From Granulosicoccus sp036478595 (GTDB taxonomy: Bacteria > Pseudomonadota > Gammaproteobacteria > Granulosicoccales > Granulosicoccaceae): DNA of 64,000 nucleotides. Positions within the stretch are counted from its first letter, which is position 1, and the number at the start of each line of letters is the position of its first letter. The DNA lies in the NCBI GenBank assembly GCA_036478595.1, contig JAZGEF010000052.1:1-64000 (forward strand). Reading direction: 5' to 3'. The position numbers and the translations under genes are program-made. The notes under the pieces are model-generated. The model was given only the letters and a program-made list of their open reading frames with translations, was not told the DNA's origin and searched no databases. Shown piece by piece: positions 47,380 through 56,431 of the stretch.

Positions 47380-49586
47380 TGCCTTCCCCGCAGGATAAAT
47401 ATCAAGCGCAAATGATAGCGGCTTCATCCAGCCGATCTCGGCCGCTGGTATTGCATGTCGATGATGATGCTGCAAGTCTGCTCATGGCTGAAGGATCGTT
47501 AGAGGATGCAGGCTTTGATGTTGTGCATGCATCCGATGGTGTGCAAGCCTTGCAGCAGTTCAAAAATCAAGAGCCCGACCTAATCATTATGGATGCCGTT
47601 ATGCCAGTGATGGACGGATTCGAAGCGATCTCGCATATTCGTAGCAATGCAATGGGCGCGCATGTGCCAATCCTAATGATCACTGGCCTTGATGATCTTG
47701 ATTCCATTACACGAGCTTATGACGAAGGCGCAACAGACTTTCTGACTAAACCAATTAACTTCTTTGTGCTGCCGCATCGTATTCAGTACATGTTGCGATC
47801 CAAGCGTACTGCAGATGCCTTACGTTCTAGCCAAGCAAAACTCGATAACGCCCAACGTATTGCAAGGCTTGGGCATTGGGATTGGAATGTGGTAACCAAC
47901 GAGCTTTCTTGGTCCAACGAGTTTGGTCGAACTATGGGTTACGCGCCTCATACTCTTAAGGGGTCCTGGGTAGGCTTTCTGGAAAAACTCAGCGACGATC
48001 AGCGGCATTCAGTCAGAATGGCGGCGTCGCAAGCAGTCGAAGAAGTGCGTGGTTTTTCGGTTGAATTTACCTTAGGTAAATTTTCTGAAACTGAGCAGGA
48101 CAGGACCATTCGTCTTGAAGCCGAGCCTCATATAAATGATCAGGGCGAATGCACTCACTTACGCGGCACAATGCAAGATATCACTGAGCGTACAAATGCT
48201 CAGCGGCAGATCCACAATCTTGCATACTTTGATCTGGTTACTGGCTTGCCTAACCGGGCACAACTTAACGAACAGCTCAACTATGCCTTGAAGATGGCCA
48301 AGCGCCGCGAATCTAAATTTGCACTGCTATTTTTAGATCTTGATCATTTCAAGCAAGTCAACGACACGCTAGGGCATGATGCTGGTGATGAATTGCTAAA
48401 ACAAGTATCGGACCGACTAACTGAAGTAGTGCGTGAATCGGATTCGGTGGCGGTGCCAGCTGATCCGCTTGACGATAATTCGGTTGCCAAACATACGGTT
48501 GCACGCCTGGGTGGGGATGAATTTGTTGTATTGCTAGGCTCTATCAACCGCGTAGAAGACGCGGCAAGAGTGGCCGAGCGAATCGCTAAAGCCATTAGCC
48601 AGCCGTACATAATTAACGATACTGAAGTATCGGTTACCACAACCATTGGCATCAGTTTGTACCCAGCCGACGGCCAATCAGCTGAATTGCTGATGAAGCA
48701 TGCTGACGTTGCGATGTATCACGCCAAAGAGAAGGGTCGTAACGGCTATCAGTTTTACTCTCGCGGTATACACGAGCAGGCTTTGGCTCGTTTTTCAATG
48801 GAAAGCGAACTCAAAAAAGCAATTGATAACGAAGAGCTCAATTTGGTATATCAGCCAAAATTTGATGTGGTCAGCGGGCAGGCAGTTGGTGTTGAAGCTC
48901 TGCTGCGATGGAAGCATCCTGAAAATGGAAATATCAGCCCCGCTGAGTTTATTCCTTTAGCAGAAGAAACTGGATTGATAATGCCGATGGGCCGCTGGGT
49001 GTTACAGCAAGCGTGCCGACAAATGAAAGACTGGATCGATGATGGAATGGAGCCGATTGCCATGGCAGTCAATTGCTCGCCGGTTCAGTTTATTCGTGGC
49101 AACATGATTAAAGATATCGATGAGGCGATATCGCAAAGTGGCTTGCCCTCAAACTTACTGGAAGTTGAGCTAACAGAGAGCCTGTTTTTACAGAACATTG
49201 AAAACGGCATCAACATTCTGCAAAGCATGAAGCGGATTGGTGTCCAGATCTCTATTGATGATTTTGGTACCGGGTTTTCATCGTTAAGCTACTTAAAACG
49301 TTTGCCCATTGACAAGATCAAGATAGATCATTCGTTTGTACAAGATCTGAGTCACGACCCTGGCGATGCTGCAATCGTTTCGGCTATTATCGCGCTGAGC
49401 CACAACCTAAACTTATCGGTTGTTGCCGAAGGTGTTGAGACATCCGAGCAGCTGGATATTTTACGCAGCTACGATTGTGATGAGTACCAGGGCTTTTTGG
49501 CTAGCGAGGCATTGTCAGCTGATGATTTGCTGGCTTGGTTTGAAGCTTACAAACCATCGAAGTTACGCAAAGTATCCGGGCTTTAG
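47379..49586 (+). CDS. REC-PAS-GGDEF-EAL response regulator
   Basis: A 735-residue cytoplasmic signalling protein. The receiver domain (about 20-140) has VDDDAA, the phospho-acceptor Asp in LIIMDAVMPVMDG and TDFLTKPI with the conserved Lys. A PAS/PAC domain (about 150-275) follows, beginning with a coiled linker. The GGDEF domain (about 285-465) has an intact RLGGDEF but also a 12-or-so residue insertion before it (VAVPADPLDDNSVAKH). The EAL domain has GVEALLRW, DDFGTGFSSLSYL and VAEGVE, so phosphodiesterase activity is likely. Both activities could exist, with the receiver choosing. Coupled with the HPt gene upstream. Confidence 0.93.
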   Translation: MPSPQDKYQAQMIAASSSRSRPLVLHVDDDAASLLMAEGSLEDAGFDVVHASDGVQALQQFKNQEPDLIIMDAVMPVMDGFEAISHIRSNAMGAHVPILMITGLDDLDSITRAYDEGATDFLTKPINFFVLPHRIQYMLRSKRTADALRSSQAKLDNAQRIARLGHWDWNVVTNELSWSNEFGRTMGYAPHTLKGSWVGFLEKLSDDQRHSVRMAASQAVEEVRGFSVEFTLGKFSETEQDRTIRLEAEPHINDQGECTHLRGTMQDITERTNAQRQIHNLAYFDLVTGLPNRAQLNEQLNYALKMAKRRESKFALLFLDLDHFKQVNDTLGHDAGDELLKQVSDRLTEVVRESDSVAVPADPLDDNSVAKHTVARLGGDEFVVLLGSINRVEDAARVAERIAKAISQPYIINDTEVSVTTTIGISLYPADGQSAELLMKHADVAMYHAKEKGRNGYQFYSRGIHEQALARFSMESELKKAIDNEELNLVYQPKFDVVSGQAVGVEALLRWKHPENGNISPAEFIPLAEETGLIMPMGRWVLQQACRQMKDWIDDGMEPIAMAVNCSPVQFIRGNMIKDIDEAISQSGLPSNLLEVELTESLFLQNIENGINILQSMKRIGVQISIDDFGTGFSSLSYLKRLPIDKIKIDHSFVQDLSHDPGDAAIVSAIIALSHNLNLSVVAEGVETSEQLDILRSYDCDEYQGFLASEALSADDLLAWFEAYKPSKLRKVSGL

Positions 49587-49600
49587 CCCTCCTCGTGTAG

Positions 49601-49614
49601 CCCGCCTTCGCGGG
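49601..49614. terminator. Small hairpin after the GGDEF-EAL gene
   Basis: CCCGC and GCGGG pair around a CTTC loop between two convergent genes. It is bounded by AGT-CCC-type sequence resembling a truncated GTCAxTCCCGCGAA intergenic palindrome and has no T run, so it is a weak terminator at most. Confidence 0.5.
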
Positions 49615-49624
49615 ACTGACACTA

Positions 49625-50413
49625 CTAGGACCAATCAGGTTTACGTTTGCCAATGAACGCATCAATACCTTCGCTCGTTTCTTCTTCCATCATGTTACAA
49701 GCCATTGCATCGCTAGCGTGTTGATAAGCTTGTTCTAGCGGTAGTTCGAGTTGTTTGTAAAAGAGATCTTTGCCCAGCCCTGTCGTCACAGCGGGTTTGG
49801 ATTTGATTTTGTCGCACAAGGTATTAACGGTGCTTTCAAGTTCGTCAGGCTCGACGCTGGCATTAAGCAAACCCCAGTCAACGGCCTTGTCAGCTGAAAT
49901 AAAGTCACCTGTCATCAACATCTCAAATGCGCGTTTTCGGGATAGGTTTCTGGATAATGGTACTGACGGTACGCTGCAAAACAAACCCACATTGATACCT
50001 GATACTGCAAATTTTGCGGTATTTGCAGCAATGGCTAAATCGCAATTAGCGACCAACTGACAACCGGCGGCCGTGGCCATGCCTTGAATCTGTGCAATCA
50101 CCGGTTGCGGTAAATCGATCAGCAGTTTCATGATGTGTGCGCATTGATCAAATAGCTGTTGGTAGTACTGCTGTTCAGGATTGCTACGCATCTGCTTGAG
50201 ATCGTGGCCAGCGCAAAACGCCTTGCCACTTGCTGCGATAACAACCGCTCGCGCATCAGCCGGTGTGTTTTCGATAGCGGTTTGCAATACGCTTAGCATC
50301 TCTTCTGACAGCGCATTGTATTTTGCCGGCCGGTTTAATGTTAAGCGATAAACGCCGTCGCGGTGATCAATGAGTAGAACTGCGTGTTCGGTTTGTTCAG
50401 CTGTGTTCGACAT
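49625..50413 (-). CDS. Enoyl-CoA hydratase/isomerase family protein (ECHDC3-like)
   Basis: Crotonase-fold protein of 262 residues. FCAGHDLKQM and GMATAAGCQLVANCDLAIAA hold the oxyanion-hole segments; at the position of the first catalytic Glu of hydratases there is Gln (AGCQLV), and the second region reads FAVSGINVGLFCSVPSVPL with no Glu. That matches the ECHDC3-like branch with uncertain activity and not a true hydratase. The ATG at 50413 (MSNTAEQ) is preferred to 50428. It diverges from the thioesterase gene. Confidence 0.85.
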   Translation of the reverse strand: MSNTAEQTEHAVLLIDHRDGVYRLTLNRPAKYNALSEEMLSVLQTAIENTPADARAVVIAASGKAFCAGHDLKQMRSNPEQQYYQQLFDQCAHIMKLLIDLPQPVIAQIQGMATAAGCQLVANCDLAIAANTAKFAVSGINVGLFCSVPSVPLSRNLSRKRAFEMLMTGDFISADKAVDWGLLNASVEPDELESTVNTLCDKIKSKPAVTTGLGKDLFYKQLELPLEQAYQHASDAMACNMMEEETSEGIDAFIGKRKPDWS

Positions 50414-50572
50414 AGGTAATCCCTGCATGTGTCATTGCGTGTGTCGATAGGCTCTGCCTGCTGGGCGAAATTGGCCATCAATCGGCCAGCAAGCGCTGTA
50501 GGGATCCATAATACCGCTTGTCACGCTATAGGTGAAGTTTTCAGCATCGATATCAACTGGTATGCTGCACCT

Positions 50573-51022
50573 ATGTCAACTACTAACCCAATTGAGTTAA
50601 AGCTCAGCGTCGCCGAATATAATCAGATCGCTGAACAGCACATGCCCTTTGCTCAACAAATGGGCCTACAGCTCGAATCTATAACCGCTAGCGGTGTAGT
50701 GATGCGAGCTGTATATAACGAAGAATTTCTGCGCCCCGGTGGCACGGTGTCAGGCCCCGTTATGATGGCATTAGCTGATGCTGCTATGTATGCGCTTGTG
50801 CTAAGCCGCATTGGCCCAGTTGAACTCGCTGTTACCACAAACCTTTCCATTAATTTTTTGTCGCGCCCGCTGCCTGGCGATATTACTGCGCAAGCTCGAT
50901 TGCTCAAGCTGGGTAAGCGCTTAGCGGTAGGCGAAGTAAGCTTGTACAGTGATGATGGGTCGGTTGATGCGCCCGTCGCTCATGTTACCGCTACCTATTC
51001 CATACCACCCCGGAACATCTAA
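50573..51022 (+). CDS. PaaI-type thioesterase family protein
   Basis: Hot-dog fold thioesterase of 149 residues from the ATG at 50573, the normal length. Signature: FAQQMGLQLESITASGVVMR, FLRPGGTVSGPVMMALADAA (N-terminal strand and the helix that carries the catalytic Asp), and VELAVTTNLSINFLSRP, then ARLLKLGKRLAVGEVSLYS. Such enzymes cleave acyl- or aryl-CoA. The extended frame upstream to 50429 is not family-like. The next gene starts one base before its stop ends (TAATG), so the two are co-translated. Confidence 0.85.
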   Translation: MSTTNPIELKLSVAEYNQIAEQHMPFAQQMGLQLESITASGVVMRAVYNEEFLRPGGTVSGPVMMALADAAMYALVLSRIGPVELAVTTNLSINFLSRPLPGDITAQARLLKLGKRLAVGEVSLYSDDGSVDAPVAHVTATYSIPPRNI

Positions 51023-51717
51023 TGACAACTGCTGATGATCGACTAGCGCACGTAAGAGCATGTGTATTTGATGCCTACGGTACGCTTTTTGACGTGCATT
51101 CTGCTGTGGGTGCGTATAAAGAAGAGGTGGGGGTTCGACACGCAGAGCTATCCGCAATTTGGCGTATCAAACAATTGGAATACACCTGGCTTCGCAGCTT
51201 GATGCGATCACATACCGATTTTTGGCAAGTGACTGAGCAAGCATTGGATTATGCCCTGCAAACCCTTGCAATCGATAACGGAGACCTCAAGCAAAAATTA
51301 ATGCAAGCGTACTTACAGCTCTCGGCGTTTCCAGAAGTGGCGGATACGTTGGCTACGCTAAAAAAGGCGGGTTACAAGATTGGCATTTTAACTAACGGCT
51401 CACCGATGATGATCGAAGCCGCAATTAAAAGTGCTGGCCTTGATGAGTATATCGACTATCAATTGTCAGTTGAGTCGGTAGGAATTTTCAAACCCGATGC
51501 CAAAGTTTATCAATTGGCGGTAGACGAATTAAACATCCCAGCGGATCAAATTTGTTTTCAGTCATCCAATGCTTGGGATGCTGCAGGCGCCGCGCATTTT
51601 GGAATGAAGGTCGTTTGGGTCAATCGCTACACACAGCCCGCCGAGAACCTTCCCGGCACGCCTACAGCAGAGCTTAATGATTTATCGGGTTTGCCTGCAT
51701 TGTTGGGCTTGCGATAG
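51022..51717 (+). CDS. Haloacid dehalogenase, type II
   Basis: HAD-superfamily protein of 231 residues, of the L-2-haloacid dehalogenase subgroup. The nucleophile Asp lies in VFDAYGTLFDVHSAV; the subgroup-specific features RLKQLEYTWLRSLM (here RIKQLEYTWLRSLM), LTNGSPMMIE for motif II and KPDAKVYQLA for motif III, and SSNAWDAAGAAHFG for motif IV are all present. Dechlorination of 2-haloacids is the family reaction, though some members act on other substrates. It is coupled to the thioesterase gene. Confidence 0.9.
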   Translation: MTTADDRLAHVRACVFDAYGTLFDVHSAVGAYKEEVGVRHAELSAIWRIKQLEYTWLRSLMRSHTDFWQVTEQALDYALQTLAIDNGDLKQKLMQAYLQLSAFPEVADTLATLKKAGYKIGILTNGSPMMIEAAIKSAGLDEYIDYQLSVESVGIFKPDAKVYQLAVDELNIPADQICFQSSNAWDAAGAAHFGMKVVWVNRYTQPAENLPGTPTAELNDLSGLPALLGLR

Positions 51718-51734
51718 CTATTTTAGTTGCGGCT

Positions 51735-52649
51735 TTATGTAGCGCGCGACTCATTGGCTAATGCCCTGGCTACGCCCGATTGGGTGTCGCGTTTTAGTAC
51801 GCCAGAAATATAACTGCCAGCCGCTATTAATTTAGCCAAATCTACACCATGTTCAATACTCAAGCCGTTGAGCATGTAAATAACATCTTCGGTTGCGACA
51901 TTGCCTGAGGCACCTGGTGCAAATGGGCAGCCGCCCAAGCCACTCACGGATGCATCGATTGTACTGACACCATGTTGTAGCGCTACTAGCACGTTGCTGA
52001 TGGCCTGGCCATAAGTATCGTGACAATGCATGGCTAGTTGCGCAGGCTCAATTTTATGTTGTAGCAGGCATTTCAAAAGAGCTGCGGTGCTGCCAGCGGT
52101 GCCGATACCGATCGTGTCACCCAGTGATACCTCATAACAACCCGCGTCGAGCAACTGCTGTGTTAAAGCTGCAACCACTTCTGGATCCACATCGCCTTCA
52201 TAAGGGCAACCCAATACGCAGGACAAATAACCCCTTACCTTGATACCGTGTTGCAGTGCGTCGCCTGTAATATCTGTAAAGCGTTTGATGCTCTCGGCGA
52301 TGCTGCAGCCAATATTTTTTTGTGAAAAGCTCTCGGTCACGGCAGCAAACACGGCAATCTCATTTACGCCGGCAGCCCGTGCGTCTGTGTATCCGCGTTG
52401 ATTAGGTACCAACACCTGATAGGCCACACCGTTGTTTTTATTCAGGCCTGCATAGACTGCGGCCGAATCAGCCATTTGCGGCACGTGCCGAGGGGATACA
52501 AAGCTACCGGTTTCGATCACCCTCAGCCCGGATGCACACAGCAGCTCAATCAGCTTGATCTTCTCGCCTACGGAGATAAGGCTGCTTTCGTTTTGCAGGC
52601 CATCTCTGGGCCCTACTTCGACAATTTTTACTCGGCTGGGCATAGTCAT
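51735..52649 (-). CDS. mvaB: Hydroxymethylglutaryl-CoA lyase
   Basis: HMG-CoA lyase of 304 residues, normal length, splitting HMG-CoA into acetyl-CoA and acetoacetate at the end of leucine breakdown. VEVGPRDGLQNE is the substrate/metal start, VRGYLSCVLGCPYEG, and GLGGCPFAPGASGNVATEDV is the catalytic-Cys loop. The other genes of leucine catabolism (isovaleryl-CoA dehydrogenase, MCC subunits, methylglutaconyl hydratase) are not in the window. It converges on the HAD gene and diverges from the ribokinase gene, with 87 nt before that gene's ATG. Confidence 0.93.
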   Translation of the reverse strand: MTMPSRVKIVEVGPRDGLQNESSLISVGEKIKLIELLCASGLRVIETGSFVSPRHVPQMADSAAVYAGLNKNNGVAYQVLVPNQRGYTDARAAGVNEIAVFAAVTESFSQKNIGCSIAESIKRFTDITGDALQHGIKVRGYLSCVLGCPYEGDVDPEVVAALTQQLLDAGCYEVSLGDTIGIGTAGSTAALLKCLLQHKIEPAQLAMHCHDTYGQAISNVLVALQHGVSTIDASVSGLGGCPFAPGASGNVATEDVIYMLNGLSIEHGVDLAKLIAAGSYISGVLKRDTQSGVARALANESRAT

Positions 52650-52736
52650 AATGTTATTGTAGTCAAATTGAGCGCAATGGAGTCAAATGACTTTTTTCAC
52701 TCGCCAACTAGTCATCGCCTAATAGAGGGAGGCCGC

Positions 52737-53633
52737 ATGTTTTACAACCTGGGCTCGATCAACTTGGATCATGTATACAGGGTCAACCACTTTGTACAAC
52801 CCGGTGAGACGCTCGCCAGTCTCGATTTGCAAACACTGCTAGGGGGCAAGGGTGCTAATCAATCGTTGGCGCTGGCGCGAGCGGGTGTTTTGGTGCGCCA
52901 TATCGGTGGTATAAACCGGTCGGATAATTGGGCTGTGAATACGCTTACTGATAGTGGCGTTGACGTGTCGTGCGTTTTACAGACCGATGAACCAAGCGGG
53001 CATGCGATCATTCAGGTCGATGCAGCAGGGGAAAATTCCATCATATTGCACGGTGGCGCTAATCAGGCTTTGTCTGATACTCACATCGAATCGTCGTTGG
53101 CAATGGCGCGGCCTGGGGATTGGTTGTTAATGCAAAACGAGTGCAATGGCCTTGAATTGGCGATGGATATTGCCAAAAATAAGCAGATGCGTGTCGCATT
53201 TAACCCGGCTCCAATGTCTGAGAATGTTCAGGCGCTGCCGTTGGCTGACTGCGCCGTATTGATCGTTAATGAAATTGAGGCTGCGCAGCTGTCTGGAATG
53301 GATAATAAAGCCGAAGCAACTGCAGCGCTTCTCGACCGTTTCCCTGATGTGCAGCTGGTGTTAACCGAAGGTAGCCGTGGCGCCGGTTGGCACTTTCAAA
53401 ATCAGCATGAATTTGTAGCCGCCCATGAAATGAATGTGGTTGATACCACAGCAGCTGGCGATACTTTTGTTGGCTATTTTTTAGCAACCATGCAGAGCAA
53501 CAATGATGCAACTGCTGCCTTAATAAAAGCGTGTGCAGCGTCAGCGTTGGCGGTCACTGTAGTGGGTGCCTCAACTAGTATTCCGACAATGCAGGCAGTA
53601 GAGCATTTTGCAGCAATAACGCATAAACAATAA
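52737..53633 (+). CDS. Ribokinase/PfkB-family sugar kinase
   Basis: PfkB-type carbohydrate kinase of 298 residues from the ATG at 52737, where a GGAGG site stands 4 nt upstream; longer starts to 52398 overlap mvaB and are not credible. LGGKGANQSLALARAG is the substrate motif, LLMQNE and FNPAPMSE the middle blocks, and VDTTAAGDTFVGYFLATM the ATP/catalytic-base motif. It resembles ribokinase; 298 residues is near E. coli RbsK (309). The nucleoside hydrolase gene starts about 57 nt later, so ribose released by that enzyme is the likely substrate. Confidence 0.87.
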   Translation: MFYNLGSINLDHVYRVNHFVQPGETLASLDLQTLLGGKGANQSLALARAGVLVRHIGGINRSDNWAVNTLTDSGVDVSCVLQTDEPSGHAIIQVDAAGENSIILHGGANQALSDTHIESSLAMARPGDWLLMQNECNGLELAMDIAKNKQMRVAFNPAPMSENVQALPLADCAVLIVNEIEAAQLSGMDNKAEATAALLDRFPDVQLVLTEGSRGAGWHFQNQHEFVAAHEMNVVDTTAAGDTFVGYFLATMQSNNDATAALIKACAASALAVTVVGASTSIPTMQAVEHFAAITHKQ

Positions 53634-53642
53634 CGCATAAAC
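53615..53642 (+). repeat. 14-bp tandem duplication over the ribokinase stop codon
   Basis: AATAACGCATAAAC occurs twice, head to tail, with no mismatch. The stop codon lies inside the second copy. It is the same class of event as the triplicate over the thiolase stop at 29151-29192, though the sequence is different. Confidence 0.93.
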
Positions 53643-53690
53643 AAGAGGTGTAAACGATATGCCTAACAACAATTAACAAAGGAGCACTTG

Positions 53691-54683
53691 GTGCATAAGG
53701 TTATTCTTGACACGGACCCAGGTATCGATGACACCATGGCGATAGCCTATGCTCTGTGTCACCCTGACATCGACCTGCTGGGTTTGACCACAGTGTTTGG
53801 CAACGTCAATATCGAAAAAGCGACGCGCAATGCGCAGTATGTTTTGCAAATGCTCGGTGCAAGTAAAGTAAAGGTTGCCAAAGGTGCAGCTGTGCCTTTG
53901 GTTCAAGGCCCAATGCCTCACGCAGAGTTTGTCCACGGTGAAGATGGGCTAGGTAATTGTCATGACGCATCTGTCAGCTATGAACCCACCGCTGCGCACG
54001 CCACTTTGCTAGCGTTGGATGCTGCGGATTACATTATTGAGCAAGCGCGCATGTATCCAGGTGAGATCACTCTGATAGCCGTTGGCCCGCTGACAAACAT
54101 CGCTACCGCGCTTGAGCGTGAGCCGAAGTTGCCTGAGCTTGTACAACAGTTGATCATTATGGGCGGAACCGTCACTGAGCCTGGCAATGTGTCGCCTGTA
54201 ACTGAAGCTAACTTTCTTGGCGATCCCCATGCCGCCGATCAGGTGCTAGGTGCATCTTGGCCTGCCACTATTGTTGGTTTAGATGTCACTCATCAAATAT
54301 TGATTACTGACACCCATCTGAAGCGGCTCCAGGGTAGCGGCGCAAAAACTGGTGCATTAATTTGGCAAACCAGCCGCTTCTATGTCGATTTTTATTCCTC
54401 CAAGGGCGCCGCTGCTGAGGAGCTAGAGCCCGCCTGCGCGATGCACGATGCAGCAGCAGTGGCGTATCTGCTTATTCCAGATGCCTTTGGCGTAGTTAGT
54501 GGCCCGGCCCGAGTGATTCACGACGGCGTTGCGGTCGGCCAGTTGGCGTTGGATCGCAGGGGTTACGAGTACGGTTTGACCTATTGGCAAGATCGCCCGA
54601 ACTGTCACGCGTGTATGCAGGTAGACGACACCCGAGTGTTGGCGCATTTCATCGATACAATTGTTAACCATCGATTGTGCTAA
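53691..54683 (+). CDS. Nucleoside hydrolase
   Basis: Inosine/uridine-preferring nucleoside hydrolase of 330 residues that cleaves nucleosides to base and ribose. The calcium and substrate motif DTDPGIDDTMAI is at the N-terminus; MGGTVTEPGNVSPVTEANFL holds the conserved Gly-Gly and the Asn, and FLGDPHAADQVL and MHDAAAVAYLL the late Asp/His block. The GTG at 53691 has a GGAG site 6 nt upstream, whereas the TTG at 53688 has only 3 nt. It is co-directional with the ribokinase and, 4.6 kb on, with a nucleoside-type BMP importer. Confidence 0.9.
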   Translation: MHKVILDTDPGIDDTMAIAYALCHPDIDLLGLTTVFGNVNIEKATRNAQYVLQMLGASKVKVAKGAAVPLVQGPMPHAEFVHGEDGLGNCHDASVSYEPTAAHATLLALDAADYIIEQARMYPGEITLIAVGPLTNIATALEREPKLPELVQQLIIMGGTVTEPGNVSPVTEANFLGDPHAADQVLGASWPATIVGLDVTHQILITDTHLKRLQGSGAKTGALIWQTSRFYVDFYSSKGAAAEELEPACAMHDAAAVAYLLIPDAFGVVSGPARVIHDGVAVGQLALDRRGYEYGLTYWQDRPNCHACMQVDDTRVLAHFIDTIVNHRLC

Positions 54684-54739
54684 GCGAGCCTTACTGAATG
54701 TTTAATGGACGCGATACCAATGTGCTTTACAATAGCGTT

Positions 54740-56431
54740 ATGCCTCAACAAAATCTGAATTTACGTGCACGGCGGCTTGCCGCCGTGTCGGCCTGTCTAT
54801 CGGCGGTTTTTGCCCTATCGGCATGTGATTGGGTCGATTCAGCTGGCCGCGATAACAACGCCGCACCAGAAACCGAGATTATTCTGGGGGATGGCCAAGC
54901 CGCTGGTCCGCAGGTTCTTATCGAGGAAACAACTGCTGCAATTGCAGTCAGAGGCACTGATGTCGATGGCTCTGTGCGGAGTTGGCAATGGAGTTCATCG
55001 CCCGTTGAGCAAGGCAATCTTGCTGCATGCAGCAGCGTCCCGGATTACCAGAGCAATCTGGCTGCTGACAGCTTGCTAGAGGCCTGCGCATCCAACAACG
55101 ATTGCCGAATGGAGTTCGAACTCCAAAGCAATGAGTCCGATATCGCCGAGTTTGTGTTACGCACACCAACTTTAATCGCGCCGGTTGGCTTAAGTTTTCG
55201 TTTAACCGCAACGGATAACAATGGCGGTAAAGGCGTTACGGATTACACGTTTTGCCTTTTGTCAGTTAACGATGCGCCTGAGCCAGTTGACGATACCTTC
55301 ACGGTGTTGGAAGGGGAGTTGCTTGATATCAGTGGCAACGATCTCGTCAACTTACTTAGCAACGATAAAGACGACACCGACGATGTCAACAGCAAACCAC
55401 TGAGGGTGGTGACCACCGCCGTTACATTGCCTGCATCAGCGGATGTGTTTGAGCTACGTGATGATGGTGGTTTTAGTTATTCGTTTCAAGGCGCTAATTT
55501 GATCCAAGCTGTTACTGATCGATTTGAATATTCCGTTACTGATGGGCAATACATTGTTAATGCAGCAGTCACTATCAATGTGGTTGCACGCAACGATGAA
55601 CCTATTGCCAATGGCACGATCAGCAATATCGAGGAAATCGCAGGGATCGACTTCTCTCTCGACTTCGCTGATTTTTATTCTGACCCTGAAGGCAATACCT
55701 TGGGTTTCTCCGTGCTAAGTGGCAGCTTCCCCGTATCGGGTGAAATTGAACTCAGCCCGATAGGTGTGCTAGGCGGTATAGGCGAGCCAATCGATGTGGG
55801 TGACTATGTGTATACGATGTTAATCACTGATGGTGTTGCAAGTACCACTTCTGAAATCTCGTTAACTATACTGGACAACGAACCCGTTACCGCACTCGCT
55901 ATTGTTGACGAGGAAGCCGAAGTGGACAGCAGCATATCGGTGGCGGTGGGATCCCGCTTCAGCGACCCAGAAGCCCAGCCACTTGTGTATAGGCTCGATA
56001 GCAGTGATGATGAGGTCAATCTAACCATCAACTCACCCGCAGGTGTGATCACTGGTTTTATATCAGTAGCGGGTGAGTACGATGTTGACGTGTCAGCTGA
56101 TGATGGATACAACACGCCAACCACAACCACTATGACGTTCGTTGTTGAAGCTGAGAACGCCGCGCCGCTTTTTTCGGGCCTTATCCATAGCCAAGATGTC
56201 GATTTTGGTGACGCGATCGATCGCATCAGGCCGGTGTTTACTGATCCCGATGGCGACAGGCTAACTTACCGGCTTCAGGGCTTGTCGCCTACCGGTTTAA
56301 CGCTTAGTTCCAGTGGCCAATTAACGGGAGTGCCGCGACAAACGGGTGATTACACACTGCGTATTATTGCAATTGATCCTGGCGGTTTGTCTGCTCGTTC
56401 CAATACATTTATTCTTAGCGTTGAAAGATAG
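54740..56431 (+). CDS. Lipoprotein with cadherin/Ig-like repeats
   Basis: An exported lipoprotein of 563 residues from the ATG at 54740 (the 14 extra residues from 54698 are not needed for the signal peptide). The lipobox ALSAC gives Cys29, and Asp at +2 would keep it in the inner membrane by the enteric Lol rule. It holds Bacterial cadherin-like and He_PIG-type Ig modules: DGSVRSWQWSSSP, NDAPEPVDDTFTV followed by an LLSNDKDDTDD motif, and a terminal GLTLSSSGQLTGVPRQTG module. Ca-binding Asp/Asn clusters are frequent. Nearby genes do not reveal a role; adhesion or polysaccharide binding is typical of the class. Confidence 0.82.
   Translation: MPQQNLNLRARRLAAVSACLSAVFALSACDWVDSAGRDNNAAPETEIILGDGQAAGPQVLIEETTAAIAVRGTDVDGSVRSWQWSSSPVEQGNLAACSSVPDYQSNLAADSLLEACASNNDCRMEFELQSNESDIAEFVLRTPTLIAPVGLSFRLTATDNNGGKGVTDYTFCLLSVNDAPEPVDDTFTVLEGELLDISGNDLVNLLSNDKDDTDDVNSKPLRVVTTAVTLPASADVFELRDDGGFSYSFQGANLIQAVTDRFEYSVTDGQYIVNAAVTINVVARNDEPIANGTISNIEEIAGIDFSLDFADFYSDPEGNTLGFSVLSGSFPVSGEIELSPIGVLGGIGEPIDVGDYVYTMLITDGVASTTSEISLTILDNEPVTALAIVDEEAEVDSSISVAVGSRFSDPEAQPLVYRLDSSDDEVNLTINSPAGVITGFISVAGEYDVDVSADDGYNTPTTTTMTFVVEAENAAPLFSGLIHSQDVDFGDAIDRIRPVFTDPDGDRLTYRLQGLSPTGLTLSSSGQLTGVPRQTGDYTLRIIAIDPGGLSARSNTFILSVER

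Noticed and set aside
52398..52736. Long N-terminal extension of the ribokinase
   Set aside because: It overlaps mvaB on the other strand for 250 nt and lacks homology to kinases; the ATG at 52737 has a GGAGG site.
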